A DNA stretch of 64,000 nucleotides. Origin: SIG454 sp045646365 (GTDB lineage Bacteria > Bacillota > Clostridia > Monoglobales > Monoglobaceae). The notes below the pieces were generated by a model. The model was not told the DNA's origin and searched no databases. It saw only the letters and a program-made list of their open reading frames with translations. Numbering within the stretch: position 1 is the first letter of the stretch; the number at the start of each line of letters is the position of its first letter. This document shows positions 25,089-34,276 of this stretch, piece by piece. The position numbers and the translations under genes are program-made. The DNA lies in NCBI GenBank assembly GCA_045646365.1, contig JAZRKP010000086.1:40788-104787 (forward strand), given 5' to 3'.

Positions 25089-26462
25089 ATGATAAAAAAA
25101 TTGTCGTCGCCCACGGATATGACAGTGGGAACTCCATGGAAGGGGATTCTTGAGTTCACTCTTCCAATGATAATCGGGAACATTGCGCAACAGCTATATA
25201 ATACGGTTGACAGTATAGTTGTTGGGAAGTATATAGGTGATAACGCACTTGCGGCAGTTGGCTCGGCAGCACCGATTCTAAACTTACTGCTTGTTCTGTT
25301 TATAGGTATCTCAGCAGGGGCAACCATTATGGTTTCTCAGTATTTCGGGGCGAGAAACAGAGAGAGCCTTTCATACACAATAGGAAACAGTATAACGATA
25401 ACTGCTATCGCCTGTATAGGGCTGATTATTATTGCGGCACCTCTTATACGGCCCGTTCTGGTAATGCTTAATACTCCTGAAACTATTCTTGACGGTTGTT
25501 CGGACTATCTTATGATTTCACTTGTGGGAATGGCGGGAATGGGATATTACAACATTCTGAGCGGTATAATCAGAGGTTTGGGCGATTCATTTTCTGTATT
25601 AATATACCTGATTGTTGCAACCGTTATAAACATAATTCTTGATATTTTGTTTGTGGCAAAGTTTGATATGGGTGTTGGCGGAGTTGCATTGGCAACAGTT
25701 ATAGCACAATGTGTGTCGTCAATTCTCTGCTTATGGAAGCTTGCGAAAATGAGAGAGTATTTTGACTTTAAGATAAAATACTGGAAACCGAAAAAGCATT
25801 TTGTTAATATGATTATTAAGCTTGGTCTCCCGTCAGGTCTTACTCAGGCAATTTTCTCATCAGCGATGATTATAGTTCAATCCCTTACCAATCAGTTCGG
25901 CGAACAGTTTATCGCTGCCAATGTTGTTACAATGAGGGTTGACGGGTTCGCTATGATGCCTAACTTCTCGTTTGGAATGTCGCTGACAACTTATGCAGGA
26001 CAAAATGTTGGAGCAGGACTTTATGACCGTGTTGTCAAAGGAGCGAAACAGGGAACCTTGATGGCGGTTGGCTTTTCGGCAGCTATAACGGGGGTCATTC
26101 TCCTGTTTGGTAAACACCTTATGGCTGTGTTCACGGATACAAACGAGCTTGTTGAATTGAGTTATTATCTTATGCAGATCCTGGCGGTGGGCTATATCGC
26201 TATGGCAGTAACTCAAAGTCTTTCTGGAATTATGCGAGGGGCAGGGGATACGGTTACGCCAATGTGGATTTCCCTTATAACGACCGTCGTGCTTCGTGTT
26301 CCTATTGCGTATGGTATTTCATATATGACAAGAACACCTCAGCTCCCTAACGGAATCTTTGAATGTATACATATTTCCCTATTGATTTCATGGGTTATGG
26401 GGGCGGTTTTAACAACAGTATTTTACGCCATAGGTAAATGGAAAACAAAGGCTATTCAATAA
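25089..26462 (+). CDS. MATE family efflux transporter
   Basis: The 457-residue protein has about twelve membrane helices in two similar halves. It opens with EFTLPMIIGNIAQQLYNTVDSIVVGKYIGDNALAAVGSA, the classic MATE start, and carries QYFGARN and QNVGAGLYDR, which mark the equivalent loop in each half. It probably exports drugs or metabolites with a cation gradient. The ATG at 25089 has GAGGTG 5 bp upstream and is preferred over a GTG at 25083. It is only distantly similar to the MATE protein at 13,207. It follows the LTA-synthase-like gene by 24 bp and may share its transcript. Confidence 0.92.
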   Translation: MIKKLSSPTDMTVGTPWKGILEFTLPMIIGNIAQQLYNTVDSIVVGKYIGDNALAAVGSAAPILNLLLVLFIGISAGATIMVSQYFGARNRESLSYTIGNSITITAIACIGLIIIAAPLIRPVLVMLNTPETILDGCSDYLMISLVGMAGMGYYNILSGIIRGLGDSFSVLIYLIVATVINIILDILFVAKFDMGVGGVALATVIAQCVSSILCLWKLAKMREYFDFKIKYWKPKKHFVNMIIKLGLPSGLTQAIFSSAMIIVQSLTNQFGEQFIAANVVTMRVDGFAMMPNFSFGMSLTTYAGQNVGAGLYDRVVKGAKQGTLMAVGFSAAITGVILLFGKHLMAVFTDTNELVELSYYLMQILAVGYIAMAVTQSLSGIMRGAGDTVTPMWISLITTVVLRVPIAYGISYMTRTPQLPNGIFECIHISLLISWVMGAVLTTVFYAIGKWKTKAIQ

Positions 26463-26492
26463 TTGTGAAGAATGTATAAAATCTTATATAAA
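26463..26492 (+). promoter_or_regulatory. Possible promoter for the GH2 gene
   Basis: TTGTGA (26463-26468) and TATAAA (26487-26492) with an 18-bp spacer lie in the 70-bp gap ahead of the GH2 gene. The match is modest. Confidence 0.35.
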
Positions 26493-26532
26493 AATGCTAT
26501 TTTAAATTAGGATAAAAAGAGGAGAGAAACTA

Positions 26533-29370
26533 ATGAGAAAGTATGAAAATCTAAATTTGTTGCACGAAAATACTTTAAAACCAAGAAGTCACTATATTCC
26601 ATATGATACTCTTGAAAAGGCACTTGCAGGAGAAAGAAGTAAATCAAATATATACACTCTTTTAAACGGAGAGTGGGATTTTGCGTATTTTTCCCGCGAT
26701 ATAGATTGCCCTGAAACTATCGAAAACTGGGATAAGGTTATGGTGCCTTCGTGTTGGCAGACAACAGGATATGAAAAGCCGTATTATACAAATGTAAATT
26801 TCCCACATTCGGTTGATGTTCCGTATGTTCCTGACGATAATCCTGTGGGGGTATACAGAAGATATATCGAGGCGGACAAGGATAAAGCGGGCAAAGAAAA
26901 TTATTTGGTTTTTGAGGGTGTTTCCTCGTGCTTTGAGCTGTTTGTAAATGGTGAATATGTTGGGTTTTCAAGTGTTTCTCACTGTACCTCAGAGTTTAAA
27001 ATTAAGCTTAATGAGGGTAAAAACGAAATTGTTGTAAAAGTATATAAATGGTGTGTCGGAAGCTATATTGAGGACCAGGATATGTTCAGAATGAACGGTA
27101 TATTCAGAGATGTATACCTTCTTTCGAGACCGAGCGGTCATATCTTTGATGTTGAAATTGGCTTTGATGATAAAGGTATATACTATGATGGCGAATATAC
27201 GGTATATGATGCAGAGGGCAAGGAAACAGATTTATTAAATCCCGTTTTATGGAATGCAGAAAAACCGTATCTTTATACAGTTGTTGTTAAGCAGGCGGGA
27301 GAGTATATCCCTGTAAAAATCGGACTTCGCACACAGAGTGTAAATGATAAAGGTGAGTTTTTGATAAATGGTGTTTCGGTTAAGCTCAAAGGCGTAAACC
27401 ACCACGATACTCATCCGAGAAACGGCTTTGTTCAGACTTATGAGGAGCTTAAAGAAGACTTGCTTAAAATGAAGCAGTTGAATATTAACTGTGTAAGAAT
27501 GTCCCATTATCCCTGTCAGCCTGTTTTTATGGAACTCTGTGACGAGATAGGATTTTATGTCCTTGATGAAGTGGATTTGGAGTCCCATGGCTTTGAAAAC
27601 AGACAATGTGATTGGATATACGATAAAAATGATGTGTGGCCGTGCAGAAACCCACTCTGGAAAGACGCATTTATTGACAGAGCGGAGCGGATGTACGAAA
27701 GAGATAAGAATTTCACATCAGTTATTATGTGGAGCTTTGGAAACGAGTCTAACTATGGTGAAAACTTTGACGCAATGAGTGAATATTTAAGGAACAGACA
27801 GTCAAAGGTTAATGTTCCTCAAAGACTTATGCACTACGGAACAGCCTGGACAGCGTATACAAATTATATTCTTGGCGATTCCTGGAAGTTTGAAACAACA
27901 AGACCAGACCCGGAGGCGGTTGATGTTGTAAGCCGTATGTACTGGTCAAAGGAGCAAATGGAAGAATATTTTAATACTCAGGGCGATAAAAGACCGTTCT
28001 TCCATTGTGAGTATGCCCATGCCATGGGTAACGGTCCCGGTGACTTGGTTGACTACTGGAATATCTATAATGAAAATCCTCAGTATATCGGCGGATGTAT
28101 TTGGGAATGGGCAGACCATGTTGCACCTATGGAAAATGGTGAACTTGGTTATGGCGGTGACTTCGGCGAAGAAACCAATGACGAGAACTTCTGTGTTGAC
28201 GGACTTGTTTTCCATGACCGTAGCTTTAAAGCCGGCTCATATGAAGCAAAGTTTGCACATCAGCCAATGAAAACGGAACTTTGCGGAAATGTTTTAACGA
28301 TTACTAACAGATATGATTTCACAGACTTTTCAGAGCTTGATTTGTCCTATGAAATTGTGGCAGATGAGAAAGTTATAAAAGCTGAAGCGATTGAGATTTC
28401 AATAAAACCGCACGAAAGTGAAAAAATAGAGGTTCAGATACCTGATTGTTCTTGTAAATACGGCACATATTTGAATGTGTCGCTGAAAAACAAAGACGGA
28501 TATGAGGTTGCTCATACTCAGCACGAACTTTCTTGCTCAAATATAGAAAGTGCAAGTGCAGATGGTGCGAAGATTACGGAAAATGGTGAGTTTGCCATAA
28601 TTTCAGGTGACGGATTTGAGTATAAGTTCAATCTTCATTACGGATATATTGAGAGTATTGATGATTACCTGAAAACTCCAATAAAGCTTTCTGTCTGGAG
28701 AGCGCCGACAGATAATGACCGTAAGGTTAAAAATCGCTGGTTTGATGAGAACTATAACAAGATGCACAGTAAAGTCTATGAAAGCAAAACGGAGGGGAAT
28801 GTTATAACTGTTAAGGGCGCATTATCCTCTGTATCGAGAGCACCGTTTGTTAAATATACTGCAAAATATACATTCTTTGCTGACGGTGGTATTGATGTGT
28901 CTTTTGAAGGCGAGTTTGATGATTACCGCACATTCCTCCCAAGACTTGGTTTTGAGTTCAAAACTTCTGAGAAAAAATTTGAGTATTTCGGTTACGGTCC
29001 TTATGAATCATATGCTGATATGCACCACGGCTCAAAAATGGGAATGTATCAGAGTGATGCGGATAAGGAATATGTTGACTATATTAAACCTCAGGAGCAC
29101 GGAAATCATTATAATACAAAATATCTGAAACTTGGCGGATTTGTGTTTGAGTCAAACAGCGGTTTTGAATTTAATGTTTCAAGCTATTCAAAGGAAGAAC
29201 TTGAACATAAGAAACATAATTTTGAGCTTGAAAAAGACAAGTTCACCAATGTCAGAATTGACTATAAAGTGAGCGGAATAGGTTCTGGAAGTTGCGGACC
29301 TCAGCTTATGGAAAAATATCAGATGAATGATAAAAATATCAAGTTTGATTTTTCAATAAAACGAGCATAA
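26533..29370 (+). CDS. GH2 beta-galactosidase (LacZ type)
   Basis: The 945-residue enzyme has the LacZ domain order: N-terminal jelly roll (about 30-195, NGEWDFAYF, VPSCWQTTGYEKPYYTN), immunoglobulin-like domain, TIM barrel, and C-terminal beta-sandwich with WRAPTDND. The acid/base is E405 in WSFGNES and the nucleophile E493 in FHCEYAHAMGN. It is somewhat shorter than E. coli LacZ. No signal peptide is present, so it cleaves imported beta-galactosides in the cytoplasm. AGAGGAGAG precedes the ATG. It begins the accessory carbohydrate region and faces the GH39 gene across a double hairpin. Confidence 0.94.
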   Translation: MRKYENLNLLHENTLKPRSHYIPYDTLEKALAGERSKSNIYTLLNGEWDFAYFSRDIDCPETIENWDKVMVPSCWQTTGYEKPYYTNVNFPHSVDVPYVPDDNPVGVYRRYIEADKDKAGKENYLVFEGVSSCFELFVNGEYVGFSSVSHCTSEFKIKLNEGKNEIVVKVYKWCVGSYIEDQDMFRMNGIFRDVYLLSRPSGHIFDVEIGFDDKGIYYDGEYTVYDAEGKETDLLNPVLWNAEKPYLYTVVVKQAGEYIPVKIGLRTQSVNDKGEFLINGVSVKLKGVNHHDTHPRNGFVQTYEELKEDLLKMKQLNINCVRMSHYPCQPVFMELCDEIGFYVLDEVDLESHGFENRQCDWIYDKNDVWPCRNPLWKDAFIDRAERMYERDKNFTSVIMWSFGNESNYGENFDAMSEYLRNRQSKVNVPQRLMHYGTAWTAYTNYILGDSWKFETTRPDPEAVDVVSRMYWSKEQMEEYFNTQGDKRPFFHCEYAHAMGNGPGDLVDYWNIYNENPQYIGGCIWEWADHVAPMENGELGYGGDFGEETNDENFCVDGLVFHDRSFKAGSYEAKFAHQPMKTELCGNVLTITNRYDFTDFSELDLSYEIVADEKVIKAEAIEISIKPHESEKIEVQIPDCSCKYGTYLNVSLKNKDGYEVAHTQHELSCSNIESASADGAKITENGEFAIISGDGFEYKFNLHYGYIESIDDYLKTPIKLSVWRAPTDNDRKVKNRWFDENYNKMHSKVYESKTEGNVITVKGALSSVSRAPFVKYTAKYTFFADGGIDVSFEGEFDDYRTFLPRLGFEFKTSEKKFEYFGYGPYESYADMHHGSKMGMYQSDADKEYVDYIKPQEHGNHYNTKYLKLGGFVFESNSGFEFNVSSYSKEELEHKKHNFELEKDKFTNVRIDYKVSGIGSGSCGPQLMEKYQMNDKNIKFDFSIKRA

Positions 29371-29400
29371 GCCTGGTCTGGCGTAAGCGAAATAAAATTA

Positions 29401-29437
29401 AACTGGCAAGGGAAACTTAATGTTTTCCTTGCCAGTT
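29401..29437 (-). terminator. Hairpin between GH2 and GH39 genes, probably ending GH39 transcripts
   Basis: A 15-bp stem (29401-29415 with 29423-29437, one G-T pair) with a 7-base loop. On the minus strand it is followed by a T-rich stretch (TTTAATTTTATTT). Confidence 0.6.
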
Positions 29438-29450
29438 CTGCTATGAAGTG

Positions 29451-29477
29451 TCGGCGGAAATTTCCGCCGATGTTTTT
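29451..29477 (+). terminator. Terminator after the GH2 gene
   Basis: The perfect palindrome TCGGCGGAAATTTCCGCCGA (29451-29470) is followed by TGTTTTTTA on the plus strand. Confidence 0.75.
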
Positions 29478-30820
29478 TATTTAATTTTTAAAAGCACAAC
29501 TGTGTGTTTGGGGAGCTTAATATTCAAATCCATCGAAGAGGAAGATGTGAATGAGAATTGCTCCTTAAGGCTGATTTCGTTTGTGATATACAAAACCTGA
29601 ACGGTTTTCCCGTTTTCACAACCATCAATATGTATAGAAACTTCGTCATTTTCGCATAAGTAATTTGAAACTAAGACGGCGTATTCGTCGTTGTTCTTTG
29701 CGGCAGACGAATATATTCTGTCGCAATCACAGGTAGTTTCAACGGCGGTTCCCAGTCTATACAGGTTTCCGAAAGCAACAAAAGAATACCACGGCGGACA
29801 AACCTGGCGGGTGTTCTGGTCCATAAACCCGTTATATATACTGCCTATGGTGAAACAGTAATAATGTGCCATATCCACATAGTTTGTGTTTTGGAGCATA
29901 CACAGAACCGCTGCGTTAAACGAGCCGCCTTCCATATCGTGTTTTGCGGCAAAGCCCGTACCCTCTGCGTTAATATTCCATTCGTTAAGATGGGATTCGG
30001 TGTTTTTAAAACCGTATTCATCAAGAGTCTCCCTGACATATTTGGCGTGAGCCAGAAGCTCGGTTTCGTCGCCTGTGTAAATGTGCCAGCTGTAAAAATC
30101 AAGTGGACAGTTTTCGGTTTTTACCATATGGAGAAAGTCGGTGAAATAAGTAACAAAATCTTTTCGTGAAGCAGGAGCGTTTTCTCTTGTGATAGCATAG
30201 AAACCACATCCGCCGTAACCACCGATTTTGATTTCCGGGAACTTCTCTCTGAGATATTTTGAAGTTATTTTGTAAAGTTCAAAAAATTCTTCCTTTGTTC
30301 CGTTCCACATAGATTTTCCCCATCTGTTTCCCGGATTTTCAGGCTCGTTCCAGATTTCCCAGTATTTTATACCATATTCAAAGCCGTCTGCCCAGCCCTG
30401 ATTGTAGTGCATTATAATGTGTTCGCATATTCTTGCCCATTTTTCGAAATCCGCAGGCGGGAATGTGGTGTATTTTTTACTGCCCCACTCAATGGTAACG
30501 CCGAGGCGGTAATAAGCCTCAGTATTTGCCTTCTGAATTGCACTGATATATTCATCAGTGTAGTGGAAATCATAGTTTGCGGGGTCATTCTCGTCAGCGT
30601 CAAAATCACGGAAAATATTTGGAATATCAACATAGTATGTTCCACCGTAATAAGTACAACAATCGTGGAGACGGCAATAGGGGATGTTCGCCTCAGTGAA
30701 GAAATTTTGAATATGTGTCTGGTCGGGCCCCATATTTACTCCATAGGGGGCACAGCATACGCTGTGGACAGGCTTAACAGTTCCTGTTGTTTTGCTGAAA
30801 TCAATGTTTATTTTGTTCAA
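29477..30820 (-). CDS. GH39 family glycoside hydrolase (beta-xylosidase-like)
   Basis: The 447-residue protein has a (beta/alpha)8 barrel with the acid/base E159 in WEIWNEPE and the nucleophile E280 in SHLNEWN, then a C-terminal beta domain. The motif pair and spacing fit GH39, whose members hydrolyse beta-xylosides and some alpha-L-iduronides and arabinosides. No signal peptide is present, so it works inside the cell. The start is a TTG at 30820, supported by AAGGAG 9 bp upstream. It lies 57 bp downstream of an AraC gene on the same strand, which probably controls it. Confidence 0.85.
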   Translation of the reverse strand: MNKINIDFSKTTGTVKPVHSVCCAPYGVNMGPDQTHIQNFFTEANIPYCRLHDCCTYYGGTYYVDIPNIFRDFDADENDPANYDFHYTDEYISAIQKANTEAYYRLGVTIEWGSKKYTTFPPADFEKWARICEHIIMHYNQGWADGFEYGIKYWEIWNEPENPGNRWGKSMWNGTKEEFFELYKITSKYLREKFPEIKIGGYGGCGFYAITRENAPASRKDFVTYFTDFLHMVKTENCPLDFYSWHIYTGDETELLAHAKYVRETLDEYGFKNTESHLNEWNINAEGTGFAAKHDMEGGSFNAAVLCMLQNTNYVDMAHYYCFTIGSIYNGFMDQNTRQVCPPWYSFVAFGNLYRLGTAVETTCDCDRIYSSAAKNNDEYAVLVSNYLCENDEVSIHIDGCENGKTVQVLYITNEISLKEQFSFTSSSSMDLNIKLPKHTVVLLKIK

Positions 30821-30877
30821 TCTGAATCGCTCCTTTTAATTATATTAGGCTGAAATTTTAGTCTTTTATGTTATAAT

Positions 30878-31720
30878 TTACATTTTCAGAACCTCATGTG
30901 AGTATCGCTTGTATTGGGTTGGCGATAAGCCTTTGTTCTTTTTGAATACCTTATTAAAATGCTGAATGGACGGGAATCCACACTCATAAGCAATCTGGGA
31001 AATATTCTTGTTTGTTTTGATTAAGAGTGCCTCTATGTGTGCAAATCTGATTGTGGTTAAAAAGTCCATAACAGTCGAGCCTGTGGTATCTTTGAAAACA
31101 TGAGATAAATGGTATTTGCTTACATTAAGAGCCTTGCTTATGATGTCAAGAGTAAGCGGTTGACTGTAGTTTTCGTGCAGATACTTAATAGTGTTTGAAA
31201 CAAGGTCGTCGGTATTCTTGCCTGATAACTTTCTGATATTTATAATATTCATTCTTGACATATAGACAATAAGCTTTAATATACACGAATGTATATAAAT
31301 TTCGTAGTTGTCAGGTTGATTGGTATATTCGTCAAGGATATCGGTAAACATAGCGGAAAGCTCGCCTTGACTTTTGTCAATACAATATTTAACATTATCC
31401 TTATTGTAGATATATATTGTATTGGTATTGCTGAGGAAATCGCTGATGTTGAATTGAATATATGTAAATGTTGCGGTTTCGGAGGCAATATCAATGTGAT
31501 GAATAATGTTTTGATTTATAAGGATACATTGCCCTTTTGCAAGGGAAATAAAGGCCCCCTCAATGTTGCATGTGATTTCTCCCTGAGTCACCATTATAAA
31601 CTCGACATTATTGTGAAAATGGGTTTTCCGAAGATAAGATGACGAGGTTGCGTCTATGCTTATTGTTCGGATATTGAAATTTACACCCGGGTGGGATACT
31701 CGTACAAATTCCTTCTTCAT
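30878..31720 (-). CDS. AraC family transcriptional regulator (1)
   Basis: The 280-residue protein has an N-terminal cupin-like sensing domain (about 20-130, with HFHNNVEFIMVTQGEITCNI) and a C-terminal pair of helix-turn-helix motifs (about 180-278, with LNVSKYHLSHVFKDTTG and AYECGFPSIQHFNKVFKKNKGLSPTQYKR). AraC regulators of this type respond to sugars and switch on nearby degradation genes. The ATG at 31720 has AAAGGAG 8 bp upstream and a promoter at 31798-31825; an in-frame upstream extension is unlikely. It is co-directional with GH39 and divergent from the secreted protein gene at 32,013. Confidence 0.92.
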   Translation of the reverse strand: MKKEFVRVSHPGVNFNIRTISIDATSSSYLRKTHFHNNVEFIMVTQGEITCNIEGAFISLAKGQCILINQNIIHHIDIASETATFTYIQFNISDFLSNTNTIYIYNKDNVKYCIDKSQGELSAMFTDILDEYTNQPDNYEIYIHSCILKLIVYMSRMNIINIRKLSGKNTDDLVSNTIKYLHENYSQPLTLDIISKALNVSKYHLSHVFKDTTGSTVMDFLTTIRFAHIEALLIKTNKNISQIAYECGFPSIQHFNKVFKKNKGLSPTQYKRYSHEVLKM

Positions 31721-31797
31721 AGCTAAACTCCTTTTTAGCAAGATATGATAAGTTTTCCACAAAATAAATGTAGCTTTTAAATTGTAACTGTGATACA

Positions 31798-31825
31798 ATT
31801 TTATCATAATTTATAAAAATGTCAA
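31798..31825 (-). promoter_or_regulatory. Sigma-A-type promoter for AraC regulator 1
   Basis: On the minus strand, consensus TTGACA (31825-31820), a 16-bp spacer, and TAAAAT (31803-31798). The remaining divergent gap (31,826-32,012) is AT-rich with no clear promoter for the plus-strand gene, which may need an activator. Confidence 0.7.
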
Positions 31826-32012
31826 GCCGATTTGAAGAAATTATTGTAATATATGTCGTAGAAAATGCAAAAAAAGCAAGAATATACAAATATGGAACAA
31901 AGTTACAGTTTTGAGGAATTTATTTTCGGCTTAAACAAGAATGGTAAATAATTTAAAATTTATTATACACACAAAACAAGGAAATAAAATATAATTTGGA
32001 GGTTGTGAAAAA

Positions 32013-34154
32013 ATGAAAAAAAGTTTAAGTATTTTGTTGGCAATGATAATTGCGATTACAAATGTTGTGTTTATCACTATGCCGTCTGTTAGTGCAGCTG
32101 CGGGAGATGTGCTTGTCAGCGATAATTTTGAAACAGGGTATACAGTACTGGGAGATGACGAGGCTGCAACATATAATTCAATGAAGGAACTTTGCGATAT
32201 GTCTCCTTGGTGGTATACATTAAGAGCTAATGAAAACGAAACTGTTTTCAACGAGGCATCTGCCGTGACGGAAACTACGCCGTTTATCGCAAGCGTCGTA
32301 AAAAAAGATGATAATAATATGCTCAGACTTACATATCACGCAGAAGCAGGTATCGGAACTAATATTACAAATCCGGCGAAGGCGAACTTATATGAATATG
32401 GAAAAGCTTCATACGAGGTTAGCTTTAAATTCTATGCAACAAAGGACATGAAAATATTAGGTATTGGCGCTAAAAAAGAGGGCGAAAAAGCTATTTTTTA
32501 CAGACATAATATCCTGACTAAAACCGGTTCTGGAGCATATATGGGTGATACAGAATTTACTTCCCCTGCAGGTGTTGGGGGAACAGGAATTAACTCTAAT
32601 ACATGGTACACACTTAAAATTGTTGTAAACAATGGTCTTGGATACTATTCAGTTGAAATTTTTGATGCGAGTGGAAAATCTTTACAGCGTGTGGGCGGAA
32701 TTAACTATATTGATGGCTGTCCGGGGATTGCAAACATCAGATTCCAGGCTACAAGCCAAAACTCTGTTGTATATATAGATGATTATGTGGCTAAGAAAGC
32801 TGATCCTGATGAACTTTTGTATGAAGATGACTTCAATATATACTCAGATTTTTCGGGGACAACTACATCAGGGGCAAACTTGTTTAAAGAAATTTCTCAG
32901 TTTAGAGTTCAGAACACTGCATCTGCATATGCGTTAGGTACTAACGATACAGGAAAATATTTTGTATTAAACAAAAATGCAAATGCAGTGTATATGCCAT
33001 GGAATGGAAATATTCTTACAAAAGCAAGTCAGAAAACAAGAGGGAAATTACAAATGAAATTCTCCTTTTGCATCGATGGAGCAACTTCACCCAAGGAGGG
33101 AGCATCGCCATCTTTCAGAGTAATATGTGCTGATAATGTAGCTAATCTTTCTGATGCTAAGTATACTATGTTCCGTGTTCAGCCTTTCTCATCTGGCGAT
33201 GAGGTTGTTTACGGAGTGCAAACGAAAAATTTGGGAAATGATTCTTTAGCTTCATATACACCAGTTAAAAAAGACGTATGGTTTAATATACAGCTTACAT
33301 TTGATTTAGAAAATAATAAAGTAACTATGCTTGAAACAAAGAGTGGGATAACCTTTGAACGTTCAACAGGCTTGTATAACGGTGAAACAGCACTTAACTC
33401 TATTAAGAGTGTTATGTTGCAGGCAACTGATGGAATGGTCATAGATGTTGATAACTTTGAACTTAAGTATGTGGAAAAGCCACAGTTGGGTGTGGAAATT
33501 TCTGAGGTTATTGATTTTGACGGAAACAGGATTGTAGATGAAAAAAAAGTTAATCCTGCCCTCTCAACTATTAAGCTTACTTTCAGCAGTCCTATAACAG
33601 AAGAAAGTGCTAATATCAGCATTGCATCAAGCTCTGGTACTGTGTTTACTGATTACAAGCCAACATATGAAAACAATGTTTGTACAATAAACTTTACTAA
33701 GACATTAGCACCGAAAACAACATTTATCATTACAGTTCCAAAAACAGTAGAGGGCGAAGATGGTGCTAAACTTGAAGAGGATTGGAAATATGAATTTACC
33801 ACTGTTGAGGGTGAAGTAAAAATTGAAATGACAGATGTGAGCATTAAATCAGTTTTAGATGTCAAAAATGGCGATAAAATCAAGGCGAGAGTAAAATGTT
33901 CAAACAGCACGACAAGCAAGGGTGAATATCTGATGATTGTTGGATTCTATGATGAGAACAATACAATGATTGGAAGTTCATACTATTCAAACAATGATAT
34001 TCCAGCGCGTGGTTTGATAGCAAGTCATGATATCGGTGTGACTGTTCCTGGGGCGGATAAGCTTGATTTAAGCAAGGTAAGCAGAGTGTCAGTTTATCTC
34101 TGGGATAGTATAAAAAGTATGATACCATATTGCGGACAGAGGAATATACGCTAA
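32013..34154 (+). CDS. Secreted multidomain protein with two LamG-like modules and an Ig-like domain
   Basis: The 713-residue protein has a signal peptide (about 1-29, cleaved near VSAAA), two successive concanavalin/LamG-like modules (about 32-262 starting VLVSDNFETGY, and 265-490 starting LLYEDDFNIYSDFSG), and a bacterial Ig-like domain (about 495-600). A final domain ends in RVSVYLWDSIKSMIPYC. The second module, Ig domain and final domain align in order with the N-terminal half of the protein at 40,042. It has no SLH domains and no catalytic motif, so it is probably a secreted glycan-binding protein. TTTGGAGGTTG precedes the ATG. Confidence 0.75.
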   Translation: MKKSLSILLAMIIAITNVVFITMPSVSAAAGDVLVSDNFETGYTVLGDDEAATYNSMKELCDMSPWWYTLRANENETVFNEASAVTETTPFIASVVKKDDNNMLRLTYHAEAGIGTNITNPAKANLYEYGKASYEVSFKFYATKDMKILGIGAKKEGEKAIFYRHNILTKTGSGAYMGDTEFTSPAGVGGTGINSNTWYTLKIVVNNGLGYYSVEIFDASGKSLQRVGGINYIDGCPGIANIRFQATSQNSVVYIDDYVAKKADPDELLYEDDFNIYSDFSGTTTSGANLFKEISQFRVQNTASAYALGTNDTGKYFVLNKNANAVYMPWNGNILTKASQKTRGKLQMKFSFCIDGATSPKEGASPSFRVICADNVANLSDAKYTMFRVQPFSSGDEVVYGVQTKNLGNDSLASYTPVKKDVWFNIQLTFDLENNKVTMLETKSGITFERSTGLYNGETALNSIKSVMLQATDGMVIDVDNFELKYVEKPQLGVEISEVIDFDGNRIVDEKKVNPALSTIKLTFSSPITEESANISIASSSGTVFTDYKPTYENNVCTINFTKTLAPKTTFIITVPKTVEGEDGAKLEEDWKYEFTTVEGEVKIEMTDVSIKSVLDVKNGDKIKARVKCSNSTTSKGEYLMIVGFYDENNTMIGSSYYSNNDIPARGLIASHDIGVTVPGADKLDLSKVSRVSVYLWDSIKSMIPYCGQRNIR

Positions 34155-34190
34155 TCCGCAGAGGTGAGAGAATAAGTTGATGATTACAGT

Positions 34191-34218
34191 AAAAGTGCCG
34201 GAGTTATCCGACACTTTT
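34191..34218 (+). terminator. Terminator after the secreted LamG-like protein
   Basis: A 12-bp stem with one mismatch (34191-34202 with 34207-34218) and a GTTA loop. It ends in TTTT followed by CTGTGCTT. Confidence 0.6.
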
Positions 34219-34276
34219 CTGTGCTTAATAAAATAAACAAAATATGTTGTAAAAAGAAATTGACAGGAGAAATAAT

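Noticed and set aside
31826..32012. Promoter for the secreted LamG-like gene at TATAAT 31990-31995
   Set aside because: It lies only a few bases from the ribosome binding site and has no matching -35.
34120..34154. Possible frameshift at the end of the secreted LamG-like protein, as its paralogue continues further
   Set aside because: No continuing homology was found in other frames and a terminator follows closely, so a natural end is simpler.
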